A DNA stretch of 64,000 nt from Saccharomycopsis fibuligera x Saccharomycopsis cf. fibuligera (taxonomy: Eukaryota; Ascomycota; Saccharomycetes; Ascoideales; Saccharomycopsidaceae). The notes beneath the pieces were generated by a model that did not search any database, was not told the origin of the DNA, and saw only the letters and a program-made list of their open reading frames with translations. The translations under genes and the position numbers were made by a program. The stretch's first letter is position 1; every line of letters begins with the position of its first letter. This document shows, in pieces, positions 22,744-33,500 of this stretch. Where the stretch lies: assembly GCA_001936135.1 (NCBI GenBank), contig CP012811.1:2170001-2234000 (forward strand), read 5' to 3'.

Positions 22744-23049
22744 GCTCCTGTTGGTTATAGTTATTGCTGGTTTATACTGTCTTTATCGAAATCCACCCCG
22801 AGAATGCCTGATATTGAGCTTGTAGTGCTTTGAATTGATTCACTGCGAAAAATACATGAAAATGCGATAAAAAGACTGCACACATCTGCTTTGTTATGCG
22901 CAAATCACACGAATAAATAAGAAGAGGAAAAAAAAAATATTTGTCAACTGAGAAAAAAAATATTAATATAGTAAGAATCAAACAAACTCTTTCTAATAAG
23001 CCTACAGCATTACCTCCATTCAACTGTTTAGATAAAGCATTTCGATACA
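22744..23049. promoter_or_regulatory. Divergent promoter of MGR3-like and POP1
   Basis: 306 bases shared by two divergent start codons. It holds two A-runs (22926-22936 and 22954-22962) that could act as nucleosome-excluding poly(dA:dT) elements. No specific factor site is recognised. Confidence 0.5.
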
Positions 23050-25689
23050 ATGTCGAAAAGGCCAGGTGATGGTGGAAACCAGCATAAAAATTTCAAGCGG
23101 TCAAGACTTCACAATGCCAGAATAATTAGAGCTGAAGTCAATGATACATCATTCAAAGATGGAGTTTTGGATGTTCCCAGCTTTGTGAATTCGAGAAAAT
23201 ACGAAATTGATCAACTTGAAAAAGCACAACTTAATGCCAAATATGCTTCTTCAACAAGAGTTTTCCAATCACTTCCTCGAGGATTGCGCCGCAGAGCAGC
23301 ATCCCATAATGTGAAGCGAATCCCCAAGAGAATGAGAAATAAAGCAATTAGAGAAATGCTTCTGTCTAGTGTCTCTGCTGAAAATGCTAATGAGTTGAAG
23401 CCAAAAAAGAAAAGACTTTCTGGAAGAGAACTATACAAGCTTAAGTTGAGCAAGAACTTGTTGAAGTTAACTTCAAAACTTAACATGTTAAAAATATTGC
23501 CAAGCGATCAATTACTTAACAAAAACTTGAATGTTAGGTCAATGATCCGGATCTTGAAAAAGCAAATCAAAGAGCATCAACAACAAAGAAAACTATCTAG
23601 TGACAAAGAAACTACTGATATTGATGGTGATTTCAAAATTGCTACTATATCACAGAAGCCAAAAATTAATAACAATTATGGATCATATGACAATACCGGC
23701 ATCAATGAACTCGCTAAGCCATCATTCACAAAGATCAAATACAGCAGAAGACAAAAATATCACCAATGGATTTCAACTCACATATGGCATGCTAAAAGAT
23801 TCCATTTGATAAAAAGATGGGGCTGGAATATACCATACAAGCCAACCCAAAAATGTTTCAAATTGACCCATAGAACATTCAAGAATACTGGATCTTTAGT
23901 TTTTGATACTAGTTATGAGGGTACCATTGTCATAGACATAGATGACAGCCATTGGAAAAATGTGAGAAACGTTTTGCAAGATATCATTCAAAAAAGGTTC
24001 AATGAAAGTCTTCTGAATGGTACTAAATTTTTTACTGGTGATTTGTACGCTTCGTTCAATAATAATGACCTTGAGATAATTAGTACTGGTCTCATGTATT
24101 GCAACAAGTATGAAAATAGATATAAAGTCTTATTTCAAGTGCATCCTGCAAATTTTGAAGAATTTTGGCAATATTTGCACTTAAAAATTAAAGTTAATGC
24201 TAATGTTAGCATTCAAGATTGTCGTTACTCTTTAGGAAGTATTGATTTAATTGGGCCCAAGTCTATTGATGCGCTAGTATCGGTACTTCATCCAGTGGAC
24301 CGCACTTTGAATAAGCAGTGGGGCCGATTGAACAAGATTTCCAACATTGAATCATTAGGCAAGCAATCAGTAGTATCTTTGATGATCAATGATCCAAGAT
24401 TCTACAAAAGGCCGCTCAGAAGAAGGCTCATTGTATCTGAAGACGAAGTATTGGAGCAAATAATGGATTTGAGTTGTGGTAAATATGCAAATGCTGAACA
24501 CAATAATCAACTACTTACATCTGCAGGCAGAGCTGAATCATACAACAATCAACAAACCATCAAGCAAATCAACCAAAGAAGAAGAAAACTTGATAACATA
24601 GCACAAGTGAAAATTGACGTCAAAGATGACGATAGCAAAATACCCATTTTGCTATTGATAGATGCCAAAACCAAAAAATACAAGCTTTTGGCACCATGGT
24701 TTTGGATCTCTCCAATATGGTACCAGTTGGTTAGAATCCCTAGAGTTGTGCCAGCTGGTATTCTTCAGATGAATCAAATACTGTTTGAGCTTAGCAAACC
24801 TTTTTATCCAAATGACTACCCATTCACTAAAGATGGATACATTGAGAATCAGCTTATTGGTAAAGAAGCGTTGGAGAAATGGTCCAAGAAACCAAAAAGT
24901 AAGAGATTAAACTACCAGAACGTTCTTGTGTGCGCATCTGATTATAAAAAATATGGGGTTAAAGGAGAGCTTGGTGATTGGTTTAATTGCGATTGGAGGT
25001 TTTTGCAGCTATTGATATTGCTAAAAAAAATATACTACAAAAATTTGGAGAGAGGGAGAACTGAGGCTGATAATACAGTGAGCAAAAACTTAATTGGTAA
25101 GATGACTATATGGGATGATAAGACGTTTTTGAGGAAGGTATTCAAACACAAAGATATTTACGATTTCATTAAAGATATCAAAGTTGTCGATGAAGAGAAA
25201 AATGCCCGGGGCGAAAAATTGGTGAATCCAATTAAAGTGTGTCACAATTCAGTGGAATCAGTTGCAGCTTTTAATCATGTTATTAATACCTATTTAAAGT
25301 TGAATGAAGAGAATATCAACAACGAGCAAGTGGCAAGGCTTTTGGACAATAGATTGCCCGTTAGTAAAGTGACAGTCAAGTTAGTCAATGGTGGCAAAAT
25401 CAAATCCAATGCAAGATTGTATTCGTTTACTGATACCCAGAAAGCGATATTTGATACTGAAACTCATGACAAGCTTACCAGGTTCATCACAGAGTCTCCA
25501 TCTTTTGAGAATCTAGTTGGATTTGTTACTACCGGATCCTTCAATCTCGAGCAGGGATACTACACCGGCTTAGGCTGTATCGTTAGCGAGGTTACTGATT
25601 CAAAGAAACACGGATACTGCATTGTGCGTAATCCTGGTAGCAAGACCGTAAGGGTTGCCCAGTACTGTTTGTATAGAAATGTATATTAG
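23050..25689 (+). CDS. POP1: RNase P/MRP protein Pop1
   Basis: An 879-residue protein, the size of yeast Pop1 (875). Pop1 is the largest protein of RNase P (tRNA 5' processing) and RNase MRP (rRNA and mRNA processing) in the nucleolus. The N-terminal Pop1 domain is clear: RVFQSLPRGLRRRAASHNVK followed by IPKRMRNKAIREM, and later the aromatic block WISTHIWHAKRFHLIKRWGW. The POPLD domain lies near residues 530-620 (APWFWISPIWYQLVRIPRVV, PAGILQMNQILFELS). The C-terminal block ends GYCIVRNPGSKTVRVAQYC. Linkers are Lys-rich with a few Asn/Gln stretches. No intron or break is seen. It starts 306 bases from MGR3-like on the other strand and ends about 265 bases before SAK1. Confidence 0.97.
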   Translation: MSKRPGDGGNQHKNFKRSRLHNARIIRAEVNDTSFKDGVLDVPSFVNSRKYEIDQLEKAQLNAKYASSTRVFQSLPRGLRRRAASHNVKRIPKRMRNKAIREMLLSSVSAENANELKPKKKRLSGRELYKLKLSKNLLKLTSKLNMLKILPSDQLLNKNLNVRSMIRILKKQIKEHQQQRKLSSDKETTDIDGDFKIATISQKPKINNNYGSYDNTGINELAKPSFTKIKYSRRQKYHQWISTHIWHAKRFHLIKRWGWNIPYKPTQKCFKLTHRTFKNTGSLVFDTSYEGTIVIDIDDSHWKNVRNVLQDIIQKRFNESLLNGTKFFTGDLYASFNNNDLEIISTGLMYCNKYENRYKVLFQVHPANFEEFWQYLHLKIKVNANVSIQDCRYSLGSIDLIGPKSIDALVSVLHPVDRTLNKQWGRLNKISNIESLGKQSVVSLMINDPRFYKRPLRRRLIVSEDEVLEQIMDLSCGKYANAEHNNQLLTSAGRAESYNNQQTIKQINQRRRKLDNIAQVKIDVKDDDSKIPILLLIDAKTKKYKLLAPWFWISPIWYQLVRIPRVVPAGILQMNQILFELSKPFYPNDYPFTKDGYIENQLIGKEALEKWSKKPKSKRLNYQNVLVCASDYKKYGVKGELGDWFNCDWRFLQLLILLKKIYYKNLERGRTEADNTVSKNLIGKMTIWDDKTFLRKVFKHKDIYDFIKDIKVVDEEKNARGEKLVNPIKVCHNSVESVAAFNHVINTYLKLNEENINNEQVARLLDNRLPVSKVTVKLVNGGKIKSNARLYSFTDTQKAIFDTETHDKLTRFITESPSFENLVGFVTTGSFNLEQGYYTGLGCIVSEVTDSKKHGYCIVRNPGSKTVRVAQYCLYRNVY

Positions 25690-25954
25690 CTTTATGGTAT
25701 TTCTAGTTTACGAAATGTTTATAAATTGACAGCAATGGCATTATTTAGTAGACAAAACGCGCGCGCGAAACTCCAAAAATCCGCGCGGCGGAAAATGATC
25801 AAGAAAAACAGATTGGAGAAACAAATAAAAATTACTGCGAAAGCACAGCACAGCACAACTGCTACGAAGGCAAACCAGAACACAGATACATATAGATGGC
25901 TGTGCCGCCGCCACTTTGCAGACAGAATTCCAAGAATAATATCGTTTGTGCCAC
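25690..25954 (+). promoter_or_regulatory. POP1 3' flank and SAK1 promoter with a CG-rich core
   Basis: A compact intergenic region. At 25757-25793 it has an unusual run of CG dinucleotides (ACGCGCGCGCGAAAC, then CCGCGCGGCGG) in otherwise AT-rich DNA. The ACGCG core resembles an MBF/MCB-type site and the flank GCGCGAAA an SBF/E2F-like site. Cell-cycle control of SAK1 is only a suggestion. Confidence 0.45.
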
Positions 25955-28900
25955 ATGGGTGACCCGATAGGCATTGTCGATAAAGTCGACATCTCATTTA
26001 ACCAGCTTACTGGCCACAAGCTTCTCAACCATATCGAGATCATTCGTAAATTAGGCGCCGGTCAACATGGGAAAGTCATTTTAGGCAAAGATCTAACCCA
26101 CCGACGTTTTGTTGCCATCAAAGAAATATCAAGACACTCAAAGCATAAACTTTTAAAACGTATCAATAGAACGAGGAATGGCCAGAATGAAGGGACATTA
26201 AATGGCGACAGCCAACTGCAGCGTGATCAAGATAGTGTCGCCATTGATCCTTTACAACAAGAATACAACTTTCCCAAACGAATTCTTCACGAAGTCAATG
26301 TTATGAAACAGTGTCAAAACCTATCTCCAAATATTATCAAATTATACTCGGTGCTTAATGACATCAAATATTCGAACATATACTTAATCCTAGAGTATTG
26401 CTACAAAGGTGAAATACGGTGGATGTCCACGTCAAATATAGCAGACAACACCTGTCAGTCAATGAAGGACGTTCTTAAAGTGATCAAAGACATTGTATTA
26501 GGACTTGAATTTTTGCGTTTTCATCATATAATACACAGAGATATAAAGCCTTCAAATTTACTTATGGATCATAAGGGAAATGTGAAGATCAGTGATTTTG
26601 GCGTTAGTTACATTGTGGATGATACTATATCCCCCGCAGATCAGCAAAGAGAATTAAACAAAACCGTGGGCACCCCGATGTTTTTGGCTCCAGAACTATG
26701 CAACTTGCATAAATTTAAAGATAGCGGCTCAATGAATAGTTCAACTGATTCTATTAATGATTCTATAGTATATAATAATTCGATTGATGAGAAAGGTGTC
26801 GGAAATAATGATGGCGATGAAGAGAGTGAGGATGATGATAAAGTGGTGTTTGACTATAAATTGGATATATGGTCATTTGGTTTGACAGTGTACTGCTTGG
26901 TTTTCAACGCACTACCGTTTTCCGCCGAATACGAGTTTGAATTATATGGCAAAATTACAAATGGCAAGATTGAGTATCCTGATACAAGCTTGTTGTTGAG
27001 GAACAGTGACAACGATATCAGCGAGGAGCAGAGACAATTAGATACTGTGAATTTCCAAAAGATAGTGAATCTCTTGAGAAAGAAAGTATTGATAAAAAAT
27101 CCTAATAAGCGCTCAAGTATTGATGACATAAAAAATGATGAGTTATTTGATGTCGCAAATTTCAACAACGACGAAGCAGAAAGAAATGATTTTTTAATAT
27201 TCAACAGACAGTTCCTCAAGTCTTCTTCTTCAATTTCTTTTGACTTATCGGCCCATTACCAAGAGGATAAATTCAAAGCAAAGCCAGTGAATAGATCAGA
27301 TTTGGAATCTGCAGGCCTTTCCAATTCCAAAAGATTAGACTCCCTAAGAACTATAAATTCAACTGCATCAAAAAATTCAACTACTCTTTCTTCAATAACA
27401 AGCAAAACTCTTTCAATTCAAAGCAGGAATACCGTGTCTTCCCAAACTTATGGAAATAGCATGAGCAATAGCAATAGTGCTGCTGCAAGTAATAATAATA
27501 TTAAGGAACATGCCAGGATGATCAATAGTAATAGTAGCAACAGTATTGGCCAGGCGTCAACCAATTCGCATACCACAAATAATTCTAAGAAAAGTTTTGG
27601 TAAACTCAGAAAAACGTTCTCCAAGCTCAAGCTTTTGCGAAGCTCTTCTGGATCGAATGCTGAGAACAATGACACTTATAGCAGCAAGCCAAGCCTGAGA
27701 ATCCCCTCTAATGGTACTGACAAGAATAGTTTGAGGCTTCCAAATTCTACATCAAAGAAATCCATAAGGTCGCTTTCAAGTATCACAAATGAAAATGTAA
27801 GTGGAAGCACTGACAACATCATAATGACACATAGCAATAATACAATCACAAATAATATTAATAAATCAGATAAACAAACTAACCCAGCGGATTATGAAAA
27901 GCCCAGTTTTTCAAGATTGTTGAGGAAAAAATCATCGCAATTGCTTCAAAAACCAATGCTGCCTTTTAAACAAAGTAACAGAAGCGTTGAAGAGCTAAAT
28001 TCTCCTATAAAATTTAAATATACAAAAAAGAAATTTGTTGGTAGTGGTCTTAGCAACGCCTCGAGTCCAAATGACAAAATGCCAGAACCAGATGTTGAGT
28101 GTACACAAGAAGCACTGCCTTCTATCAGTGAGTTGACTAAAGAATTTTCAACTGTGAAGTTAGTAGACGAAAATGATAGACTTATGACCCCAGAAGAATA
28201 CAAGAAATATTATGGTGAAGGTCGGAATACTCCAATTAATTTGAGCGCTAGCAAAAAAAATCTTATCAATGAGCTTCGGAACGTGGAAAACATTAGATCA
28301 AGTGATGAGGATGAGGATGATGAGGATGATGAGGATGATGATAAACATGCAAATGTTGACCGTGATGGTGATACTAATGCAAAAGTTGATTTAGAAAGAC
28401 TTCAGAATAAGAGCAAACAGATTAATGATAGAAGTTCGATTTCAGATTTCAGTGTAAGCTCATTCGATGTGGAAAGTAAAAATAACCAAAGCATAATCAC
28501 TACCAACTCTGAAAATGGTCAATTTCAGAACTTTTTCAATAATCTTACGCAGAAAAATGCGGCTTTTAACAATTCTTCTACTGATACGCATAGTAACCAT
28601 ACAGATACATTTGAAGATTATACATCTAATGAGGAAGATGGTGACGAAGATAAGCAAATCAATGAAAATGAGGCGGGTCCAGAGCACCTTAGTAAAAAGC
28701 TTGTGCCGTCTGCTAAAACATATAATTTGAATCAATATCTTTTGAAATCTGATCTTTTAGAGGATGAAGACGATGTTGATGATGTTGATGATGAGAACGA
28801 TGAACTATTTGGTGAAGATACCGAAGCATATGAAGCTCCTCCAACAGAAATAGACTTTAATAATCTTTTAAAAATCAACAAGCAAATAAGTAATGATTCT

Positions 28901-29329
28901 GGTGATACTGATGCTGCTCCACATATAAATGCCTTGAAAAGTCCACCTACTATCCAAGAATCACAAAATAATGAGAGTATATTACACAGTGAAGATGAAT
29001 ACGATGAGAATTTTTCCTCTGGAAATTTGACAGAAATGCTTGGAAATGGAGACAATGCACCCACTAGCTATCCTATGCCAAGCTCTTCAATGTCCCTGAA
29101 AAATTTCGAACAAGAAGAATTTGACCATCGCAGTCCCAGTGCATTTCAAATCAATCAGATAGTAAACTTCAAAGATAATGAAGAATTCACAGTTCGGAAC
29201 TCCAAAAAAAGAAATATGGAGAACGATGAGTTAGCCGAAGAAAACCCGGATATGCTTCAAAAATCATCTAGTGGAGTAGTTCGAGAGTACCGCAGAATGG
29301 ACGATTATTTGAAGGAACTAGACAACTAA
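25955..29329 (+). CDS. SAK1: Snf1-activating kinase (Sak1/Tos3/Elm1 family)
   Basis: A 1124-residue Ser/Thr kinase from the first ATG (25955). The N-terminal kinase domain has a glycine loop LGAGQHGKV, VAIKEI with the ATP lysine, catalytic HRDIKPSNLL, DFGVSY and GTPMFLAPEL. It is split by a basic/Asn insert after the VAIK motif and by an acidic Asp/Glu/Asn insert between APE and the DIWSFGLTVYCLVF helix. LNHIEIIRKLGAG and the CaMKK-like core fit the Sak1/Tos3 group, which phosphorylates the activation loop of Snf1 (AMPK) in response to glucose limitation. The remaining 700 residues are Ser/Asn-rich with several acidic runs and probably disordered. The exact paralogue is inferred: CTG-clade yeasts carry a single SAK1. 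It shares the carbon-control theme with ERT1. Confidence 0.9.
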   Translation: MGDPIGIVDKVDISFNQLTGHKLLNHIEIIRKLGAGQHGKVILGKDLTHRRFVAIKEISRHSKHKLLKRINRTRNGQNEGTLNGDSQLQRDQDSVAIDPLQQEYNFPKRILHEVNVMKQCQNLSPNIIKLYSVLNDIKYSNIYLILEYCYKGEIRWMSTSNIADNTCQSMKDVLKVIKDIVLGLEFLRFHHIIHRDIKPSNLLMDHKGNVKISDFGVSYIVDDTISPADQQRELNKTVGTPMFLAPELCNLHKFKDSGSMNSSTDSINDSIVYNNSIDEKGVGNNDGDEESEDDDKVVFDYKLDIWSFGLTVYCLVFNALPFSAEYEFELYGKITNGKIEYPDTSLLLRNSDNDISEEQRQLDTVNFQKIVNLLRKKVLIKNPNKRSSIDDIKNDELFDVANFNNDEAERNDFLIFNRQFLKSSSSISFDLSAHYQEDKFKAKPVNRSDLESAGLSNSKRLDSLRTINSTASKNSTTLSSITSKTLSIQSRNTVSSQTYGNSMSNSNSAAASNNNIKEHARMINSNSSNSIGQASTNSHTTNNSKKSFGKLRKTFSKLKLLRSSSGSNAENNDTYSSKPSLRIPSNGTDKNSLRLPNSTSKKSIRSLSSITNENVSGSTDNIIMTHSNNTITNNINKSDKQTNPADYEKPSFSRLLRKKSSQLLQKPMLPFKQSNRSVEELNSPIKFKYTKKKFVGSGLSNASSPNDKMPEPDVECTQEALPSISELTKEFSTVKLVDENDRLMTPEEYKKYYGEGRNTPINLSASKKNLINELRNVENIRSSDEDEDDEDDEDDDKHANVDRDGDTNAKVDLERLQNKSKQINDRSSISDFSVSSFDVESKNNQSIITTNSENGQFQNFFNNLTQKNAAFNNSSTDTHSNHTDTFEDYTSNEEDGDEDKQINENEAGPEHLSKKLVPSAKTYNLNQYLLKSDLLEDEDDVDDVDDENDELFGEDTEAYEAPPTEIDFNNLLKINKQISNDSGDTDAAPHINALKSPPTIQESQNNESILHSEDEYDENFSSGNLTEMLGNGDNAPTSYPMPSSSMSLKNFEQEEFDHRSPSAFQINQIVNFKDNEEFTVRNSKKRNMENDELAEENPDMLQKSSSGVVREYRRMDDYLKELDN

Positions 29330-29900
29330 TAATCCCCAATTTCACATCTACTATTATTTTTATTTTTAAATCTGTCAGAGTATTTTTTTTTTTCTTGATT
29401 TATGTTGTTACCTCCACTTATAGACTTTTTCATTTATGGAGCTTTAAAGTTACATGTACTTTACGACAGCGCTATTGCTTCTGGCTTTTACGTTCATCAT
29501 GTTTTGTTTTTTCATACTTAATTTAATAGTTAACGATCTCGTTTTGCATCTTTGATATATTTTTTATTATTTTTACTTATAATCAAAGACATTAGTATCT
29601 TGTGTAAGCAAGAAATAAGCCAGATTAAAAGCGTCGGCCTCAGTATATTCTATTACTGGTTTCGGGTGGCGGTGTCATGCTTTGCGTTTCAGAATTATAA
29701 AAACATGATTTACAAGTACTATTAACTTCAAATCATAACGTGTATTTCATAAATTAAACAAATAGTTCCGGGAATTTTTGTGAATATCTCACCAAGGCAC
29801 TAGCAGCCTTTTCATCTAGAGGAAACCGCTGTTAGTGTACTTTCTTCGATAGCTAGATAACGCGTAAAGACGCGTAATTTTTTTTCCTTTTATTTTGTTC
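29330..29900. other. Convergent intergenic region, SAK1 / RFA3, with two ACGCGT boxes
   Basis: About 570 bases between two convergent 3' ends, with T-runs near 29382-29393 and 29879-29887. Two perfect ACGCGT words, ten bases apart, lie at 29860-29865 and 29870-29875, about 25 bases beyond the RFA3 stop codon. They match the MCB consensus but sit at a 3' end. Confidence 0.5.
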
Positions 29901-30188
29901 TTAGTCTTGCATAAAAGTATCTATATACTTACTTATCTCGGATCCCAATGATACGCTGTCCAAAACCCTCACACTTAAATCGTCACCAACTTTTCCTGTG
30001 ACTTCGTAGTATTGGTGTTCTTCAAAAGAGATGTTTGGTGGCATAAGGAGCTTTATCGTCCCGTTGGAATCAAATACCACCGTATTGCCGTCTGGATTCA
30101 CCACTTGAGCCTTGCCAATGACACGGACCACTCTGTTTCTGTGGGTTTCGAGGAGTGTAGAATCTATTCTTGCAGTCGCGTCAGCCAT
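29901..30188 (-). CDS. RFA3: Replication protein A small subunit
   Basis: A 95-residue protein that reads as one OB fold. RPA3 binds single-stranded DNA as part of the RPA heterotrimer in replication, repair and recombination. Family features are the N-terminal TLLETHRNRVVRVIGKAQVV, a central beta segment (NTVVFDSNGTIKLLM) and YYEVTGKVGDDLSVRVLDSV before a C-terminal helix (EISKYIDTFMQD) that packs into the trimer core. It is shorter than S. cerevisiae Rfa3 (122) and close to the size of other fungal forms. It is convergent with SAK1 and divergent from TAF1. Confidence 0.93.
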   Translation of the reverse strand: MADATARIDSTLLETHRNRVVRVIGKAQVVNPDGNTVVFDSNGTIKLLMPPNISFEEHQYYEVTGKVGDDLSVRVLDSVSLGSEISKYIDTFMQD

Positions 30189-30529
30189 ATTGGGGAACTA
30201 ATATTATGATGAGTTTGTTATTGGAGAGGAATGTTATTTAATGTAAGACAAAACAGTAAAGAGCGCGTTAAGCTGAAGATTAAATCAAAGCGCCATTCTC
30301 TATTTTACTTAATTGTATTTTACAGTGTAGCGGTGCTCGCAACCGCATCCACCGATTGAAAAGAAGCGACAGAAAAAAAATAGCGATGGAATCAAATGCT
30401 GCAAAACAGGCACGACGAAAAGCCCAGGTTACGATATATCAATGCTAAAATAGGCGTGTGGCCCTTGTTGTATCATCTTTGTGCGGTCATCCACTGATAG
30501 TGCTATACAGATACCGCGCGTAATAAATC
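30189..30529. promoter_or_regulatory. Divergent promoter of RFA3 and TAF1
   Basis: 341 bases between divergent start codons. It contains GAGCGCG near 30259 and CCGCGCG near 30513, short CG-rich words that loosely resemble MBF sites. No TATA box is obvious, which suits housekeeping genes. Confidence 0.45.
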
Positions 30530-33500
30530 ATGTCCAAAAGCAAGAAGAGCGACAACCAGGGCGATGAGAACCAATTGCTTTCGTCCTTTGATGACGATAA
30601 CATGTTTGGGGTCGGCAATGTGGCGTCCACCATTAATAGCCAGTTTGGCATGGGCTTAGACTTTGATACGAAAGATTTCAATACAGAACATGCGCAGGAC
30701 GCAGTGGACTTTGAGGATATTTCTTTGACTGATGAAAGTGAAACTGGCGATAATGATAAGAAGATAGATGAGCGCCGGGAGATAGAAGACAAACAAAACA
30801 TACAACAACCCCAAAGTCCTGGACTTAATGAGGATGTCAAAATTAACGACCATATAATCACTGACAGTGTGGGGGAGCTTGGTAGTATAGACTTCAACGG
30901 CTTAAGCAATGACGATAATAATAATTTACACGGATTTGATAGCGCTAATCTTGATTTCAATCTGAACCTAAGTCTTCCTAATGCCGGTAATAATAACCTC
31001 TTTGACTTTAATTTAAGTGGGATACAAACAAGTGAATTAAAAGATGACCCCTTCAGTAGTGCTTTGATGTCGAATAATAGCCATTTATTTGATGGTTTGT
31101 TTGACAATAACAATACAGAAGCCACCAACAATAACTTTGTCGATAATAGCATTATAGGATCACAGTTCAATTTTCCCCAAGTGCAGCTGCAACATCAAGA
31201 CCAGGAACAGCAGCAGCAGCAGCAGCAGCAGAAGAGTAAGATACAGTTGGCACTTCCGCAGAAACCTACTTTATCTGAAGAACAGATAAAACGTAATGAA
31301 GAAATCAAAAAACGGGCTGAAGCAGAGAAACAGCGACGATTGAAAGCCAAAGCGGACCTAGAAGAACAGCAATTGAGATATTATTATCCATTGTTCAAAA
31401 AAGATTCAATTTTGAAAATGCACACAATATTTAGACTGAATCCAAAGAAGAGTACGTATACTAATTATTTTGCGGAGCATGCTTTTGAAGGAACGAATAA
31501 ATCGCTAATTCCAACCAAATTGAAGATTGAGTTTGAAAATGATGAAAAAAAGTTATTTAATAAAAAAAGAGTCGCAAATTCAGCCAGCGTTCATGGACTG
31601 GGTACTGCCCCAGCTGTTAAAAATTACCAGAAGATTATAAATATCACTGATGATGATTATGAATTCTTTAGAGATAGGTCACAGAAGCAAATAAGATCTA
31701 GCACTGATGATAATGCAAATGACACATGGTTAGCAACAGCAGACTGGGATGATGATGTTCTTTTGGGCAATGTTGCTGCACCACCTGTTACGAACAGAGT
31801 GCTTAAAAATCTTGAAATAAGCAAGGGGCTTAATGCTGCTAAGCTTTATCAATATGATGAACCACATATTGACAATGACTATGAAGAAGCTATATTTGAA
31901 GGTAATGTTGCTTTTATCAGTAAAGCCAATCTCAAGTTAGATATGAATGATCCTAATTTACTCTTTGCACTAAGAAATAATTCAAGTCGCTCTCGTAGGG
32001 GCAAGGTCACTGCTGCGCTTCCGACGAATGAAAAGTTTCTTATTGCTAGATTCAATATCTCTAATGATAAGGCATATGAAATATTGAAGGAGAATTATCA
32101 CACTAAGATTAGAGCCACTCTTGGTAATTTGATAATTGACCATTCTATGCCAGCCATTAGATTACAATCACCATATTACAAAGTCAAACTCACAAAACAA
32201 CAAACCAGGTCTTTTCATCGCCCAAAATTTATTGTGCGGTCTAATACTGTTATGTATTTCAGCAAGCCTAAGTTAAGAAAGAAGAAGAAGGATAAAGGGA
32301 AAGATATTAAAGAAATTTATGGTAAAACTACAGATTTAACATTGGGCGATACTGCACCATTTTATTTATTGGAATATACCGAAGAAAATCCTCTTATTTT
32401 ATCTAACTTTGGTATGGGAAGCAAAATCATTAATTATTATCGTAAAAAGCATGAAGAAGATACTTACAGACCAAAAGGTCTTATAGGTGAAACTCATGTT
32501 CTAGGCGTGCAAGATCGGTCGCCATTCTGGAATTTTGGTTTCGTTGAAAAGGGCAAATTTGTTCCGACATTGTATAACCAAATGGTGCGAGCACCAGTTT
32601 TTCAACATGATGCACAAAGTACCGATTTCTTGCTATTGAAATCTGTTGGTGGTTCCAGAACTTCAACCAGGTATTTTTTAAGAAGTATTGGTAAAATATT
32701 TTTAGTTGGTCAATTATACCCAGTAGTGGAAGTTCCTGGTCCACATTCTAGAAAAGTCACGACAGTCAGCAAAAATCGTCTCAAGATGATTGTTTACAGA
32801 GTTTTAAATCACAATGAGCACAAAAGGTTGGTGGTAAAAGATATTTCTGCCCATTTCCCTGATCAAAATGATATGCAAAATCGCCAACGTTTAAAAGAAT
32901 TCATGGTTTATCAGCGTAGTGGTGAAGATCAAGGGTACTGGAAAATAAAACCAAATGAAAAGTTGCCGAATGAAGAAGAAGTCAAAGCTATGATAACTCC
33001 AGAAGACTTATGTTTGCTTGAAAGTATGCAAGTTGGTCAACAACATTTAGAAGATTATTCTATTTACAGTTATGATAATATCAATTTGGATAAATTTGTG
33101 CCTTTTGTTTCCAAATTCAATAATAAAACCGAAATTACTGGGTTTTCGAATGCTGGATCACCTATGGCTTTTCCAACTGATGCTACTACTCCTGGTGGCA
33201 AGGGCAAATCACCAGCAGTGAATGGAAACAATAGTGGTAATTCCAATAGCAACAAAACAGATCTTGAAAACTTAACAGGTGAACAATTTGAAGAACAGCT
33301 AGCACCATGGAACACAACTAGAAATTTCATTAATGCTACCCAAGGTAAAGCAATGCTTCAATTACATGGTGAGGGTGAACCTACAGGGAGATCAGAAGGT
33401 ATATCATTTTTAAGAACTTCAATGAAAGGTGGTTTTAAATCATTAGAAGATAAAGACAAATCGGCAAAATCAGGTGGGCATAGTTATAATGTTGCTTTGC

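Noticed and set aside
30487-31170. 227-residue minus-strand Leu/Ser-rich frame opposite the TAF1 start
   Set aside because: It mirrors the acidic Asp/Glu-coding 5' end of TAF1 in reverse; no ATG context, no family similarity.
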